The notes beneath the pieces were generated by a model. It had not been told where the DNA came from, made no database searches, and was given only the letters and a program-made list of their open reading frames with translations. From contig SFVK01000010.1 in assembly GCA_004561545.1 (NCBI GenBank), positions 19,830 through 83,829 of the forward strand: 64,000 bases of DNA, in the 5' to 3' direction. This DNA is from a bacterium (GTDB lineage Bacteria > Bacillota > Clostridia > Oscillospirales > Ruminococcaceae). Position numbers and translations under genes: made by a program. Positions 62,725-64,000 of this stretch are shown one piece after another. Positions within the stretch are counted from its first letter, which is position 1; the number at the start of each line of letters is the position of its first letter.

Positions 62725-63249
62725 TTATCTCTCACGGTCCGACGCCTGCCGGGACACGCCGGGCAGGTGGGACAGCCGGTTGCCCGCACAGTGGCAGTGG
62801 GCCACCGCCATGGCCAGCGCGTCGGCGGTGTCGTCGGGGCGGGGAATCTCAGGCAGGTGGAGCAGAATGCGGGTCATCTCCTGAATCTGCTTTTTGACGG
62901 CCTTGCCGTAACCGGTCACGGCCTGCTTGATCTGCATGGGGGTATACTCATACACCGGGATGTCGTACTGGGCCGCCGCCAGCAGAATGACACCGCGGGC
63001 CTCGGCCACCCCGATGACGGTGGTCTGGTTGTGCTGGTAGTAGAGCTTTTCCAGCGAGAGCGCCCCGGGCTGATACCGGCGGCAGATATCGCAGACATCC
63101 TGATAAATCTGGGCCAGGCGTTGCTCAAAGGGGGTGTCCTTGTCGGTACAGACCGCACCGTAAGCCACCGGCGCAAACCGCCCGCCCGCATAGTCCACCA
63201 CGCCCCAGCCCACAATGGCATAGCCGGGGTCAATTCCCAAAACCCGCAT
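62725..63249 (-). CDS. ruvC: Crossover junction endodeoxyribonuclease RuvC
   Basis: A 174-residue resolvase of the RNase H fold. The acidic catalytic residues lie in MRVLGIDPGYAIVGWG (D7), LEKLYY (E) and RPDDTADALAMAVAHC. The start at 63249 has GAGG 8 bases upstream. Its promoter is at 63279-63307; it leads the ruvCAB operon. Divergent from the tRNA. Confidence 0.96.
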   Translation of the reverse strand: MRVLGIDPGYAIVGWGVVDYAGGRFAPVAYGAVCTDKDTPFEQRLAQIYQDVCDICRRYQPGALSLEKLYYQHNQTTVIGVAEARGVILLAAAQYDIPVYEYTPMQIKQAVTGYGKAVKKQIQEMTRILLHLPEIPRPDDTADALAMAVAHCHCAGNRLSHLPGVSRQASDRER

Positions 63250-63278
63250 TTCGTACACCTCTCCATATTAACTGTATC

Positions 63279-63307
63279 AGTATACCACAAACCCAAAGCC
63301 TGAGCAA
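63279..63307 (-). promoter_or_regulatory. Promoter of the ruvCAB operon
   Basis: TTGCTC (63302-63307) and TATACT (63279-63284), 17-base spacer, minus strand. Confidence 0.75.
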
Positions 63308-63402
63308 GAAAAAGCCGTGGGTCCGTCCCAAAAATATTTTTTCGATTTTGCGCCGTTTTTTCGCATTTTCCAAAAAAGTTTAAACTTTTTTCAAAAAAGG
63401 GC

Positions 63403-63431
63403 TTGCATTTTGGGCGGGAATTTGGTATAGT
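63403..63431 (+). promoter_or_regulatory. Promoter of tRNA-Val
   Basis: TTGCAT (63403-63408) and TATAGT (63426-63431), 17-base spacer, plus strand, 18 bases upstream of the mature tRNA. Confidence 0.75.
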
Positions 63432-63449
63432 AATCAAGTCGCAGGACAT

Positions 63450-63525
63450 GCGCGGTTAGCTCAGCTGGTAGAGCATCTGCTTGACGTGCAGGAGGTCACA
63501 GGTTCGAGTCCTGTACCGCGCACCA
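63450..63525 (+). tRNA. tRNA-Val (anticodon GAC)
   Basis: The cloverleaf is complete. A 7-bp acceptor stem GCGCGGT pairs with ACCGCGC, the D arm is GCTC/GAGC, the anticodon stem TCTGC/GCAGG holds the loop TTGACGT (anticodon GAC, valine codons GUC/GUU), the T arm has GGTTCGAGTCC, and CCA is encoded. A terminator follows 5 bases later. Confidence 0.96.
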
Positions 63526-63530
63526 CATTG

Positions 63531-63561
63531 ATTGGCCGATTTTACTGTCGGCCAATTTTTT
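63531..63561 (+). terminator. Terminator after tRNA-Val
   Basis: A 9-bp stem ATTGGCCGA (63531-63539) with TCGGCCAAT (63548-63556), loop TTTTACTG, followed by TTTTTT on the plus strand. Confidence 0.93.
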
Positions 63562-63797
63562 ATTGTTGTATCGTCAGAAATTGACGTTTTGGAGCCTGCT
63601 GAACGCAGTCTTTTTCCGTTACTGTCACCACCGCTGTCAGGCGGTTTTGGCAGGGATTTCCACACAAAACAGGCCGTCAGGCTCCCCCATTCCGGGAGTT
63701 TGGCGGCCTGCTTCGGTTTTGGGCGAAAAAATCGCTACAGAAGTATGGAAAATTTTCCGGCGGGATTTTGTTGGTTCTGCCGGTTTTCAGATAAACG
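63562..63797. other. Intergenic stretch without a recognised gene
   Basis: No reading frame here matches a family I know. It contains an imperfect inverted repeat, AGGCCG...CTCCC paired with GGGAG...CGGCCT (about 63668-63708). It may be a terminator or a scar between the tRNA and the transposase remnant. Confidence 0.5.
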
Positions 63798-64000
63798 CAG
63801 CAAACCACCACCGACAAGGACGGAAAGCGCAGTTACCGCAGCACGCCAAAGAATTGCCGGGACTGCCCTTACAAAGCGAAATGTGGAGCAAATGAGAAAG
63901 AGCAGAAGCTCCTGACGAGACACATCTGGCAGTCCTATCTGGATGCTGTAGAGTGTATCCGAAAAACAGAAGATGCGAAATGCATTTACGCGATGCGCCA
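63798..64000 (+). pseudogene. IS1182-type transposase, C-terminal part, leaving the window
   Basis: In one frame, after a stop codon near 63793, the sequence reads TTTDKDGKRSYRSTPKNCRD, then CPYKAKCG, RHIWQSYLDAVE and ends KCIYAMR at the edge. It resembles the zinc-like cysteine part (CRDC-x-YKAKC) and the arginine-rich helix of IS1182-family transposases, just before their final catalytic Glu region. The N-terminal two thirds are missing or outside this frame. It is an inference from motif order and not from an alignment. Confidence 0.65.

Overview
The window is a high-GC (roughly 60%) stretch of a Gram-positive, Clostridia-type chromosome. It most resembles the Oscillospiraceae/Ruminococcaceae group (Faecalibacterium, Gemmiger, Subdoligranulum and relatives). 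The reasons are the fused IspH-ribosomal protein S1 gene, the cmk-plsC-ispH/S1 order, ClpE, an EcfA1-EcfA2-EcfT-TruA block, a SpoIID-like protein, group-typical Shine-Dalgarno sites (GGAGG) and rho-independent terminators. The genus is an inference. About 85% of the genes are on the minus strand, so most operons read from high to low coordinates.

Layout from left to right. Positions 1-2.8 kb hold most of a very long membrane glycosyltransferase that runs off the left edge. Positions 2.9-10.1 kb are housekeeping: cysS, pgsA, rimO, recX, recA, prmC and a DUF1385 membrane protein. Positions 10.1-14.6 kb hold a two-component system, a putative FG-GAP-like lipoprotein and a ZIP metal transporter. 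Positions 14.6-16.1 kb are a small plus-strand accessory island with an XRE regulator behind three 23-bp-spaced operators, a membrane protein and a GNAT fused to a glycine-rich membrane tail. Positions 16.2-22.4 kb hold deoC, a 52-residue membrane peptide, GtrA, ispH-S1, plsC, cmk and a BaiN-like flavoprotein.

Positions 22.4-33.9 kb are a surface-glycan region. It contains two multi-pass glycosyltransferases, two GT2 enzymes, an odd cysteine-containing FAD oxidoreductase, a sugar isomerase and an epimerase in one tight operon. Upstream of it lie a P-loop kinase-like gene and a HisH/HisF/N-acetyl-sugar-amidotransferase trio whose amidotransferase is frameshifted. Positions 33.9-36.5 kb are a decay zone: a radical SAM/SPASM gene, a wrecked peptide-type ABC exporter and a truncated LysR gene. 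Positions 36.6-39.3 kb are two overlapping MATE transporters on the plus strand.

Positions 39.5-49.5 kb hold gap, a degenerate ATPase-like protein, a membrane protein, a SpoIID-like lipoprotein-sized protein, a fructose-type PTS, an MsmX-like sugar ATPase, two AraC regulators and galE. Positions 49.6-63.3 kb hold a lipoprotein with a metzincin-like motif, clpE, cvpA, a DUF5711 protein, truA, ecfT, ecfA2, ecfA1, a methyltransferase, glmM and ruvB-ruvA-ruvC. At the right end tRNA-Val(GAC) is followed by the 3' part of an IS1182-type transposase that leaves the window.

Promoters found by eye nearly all have an exact 17-bp spacer. In seven of the twelve recorded as features the -35 box begins TTGC rather than TTGA. 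The most unusual material is the glycan locus, the damaged RiPP-like radical SAM/ABC pair, the dyad over the recA promoter and the large glycosyltransferase fusion at the left edge.
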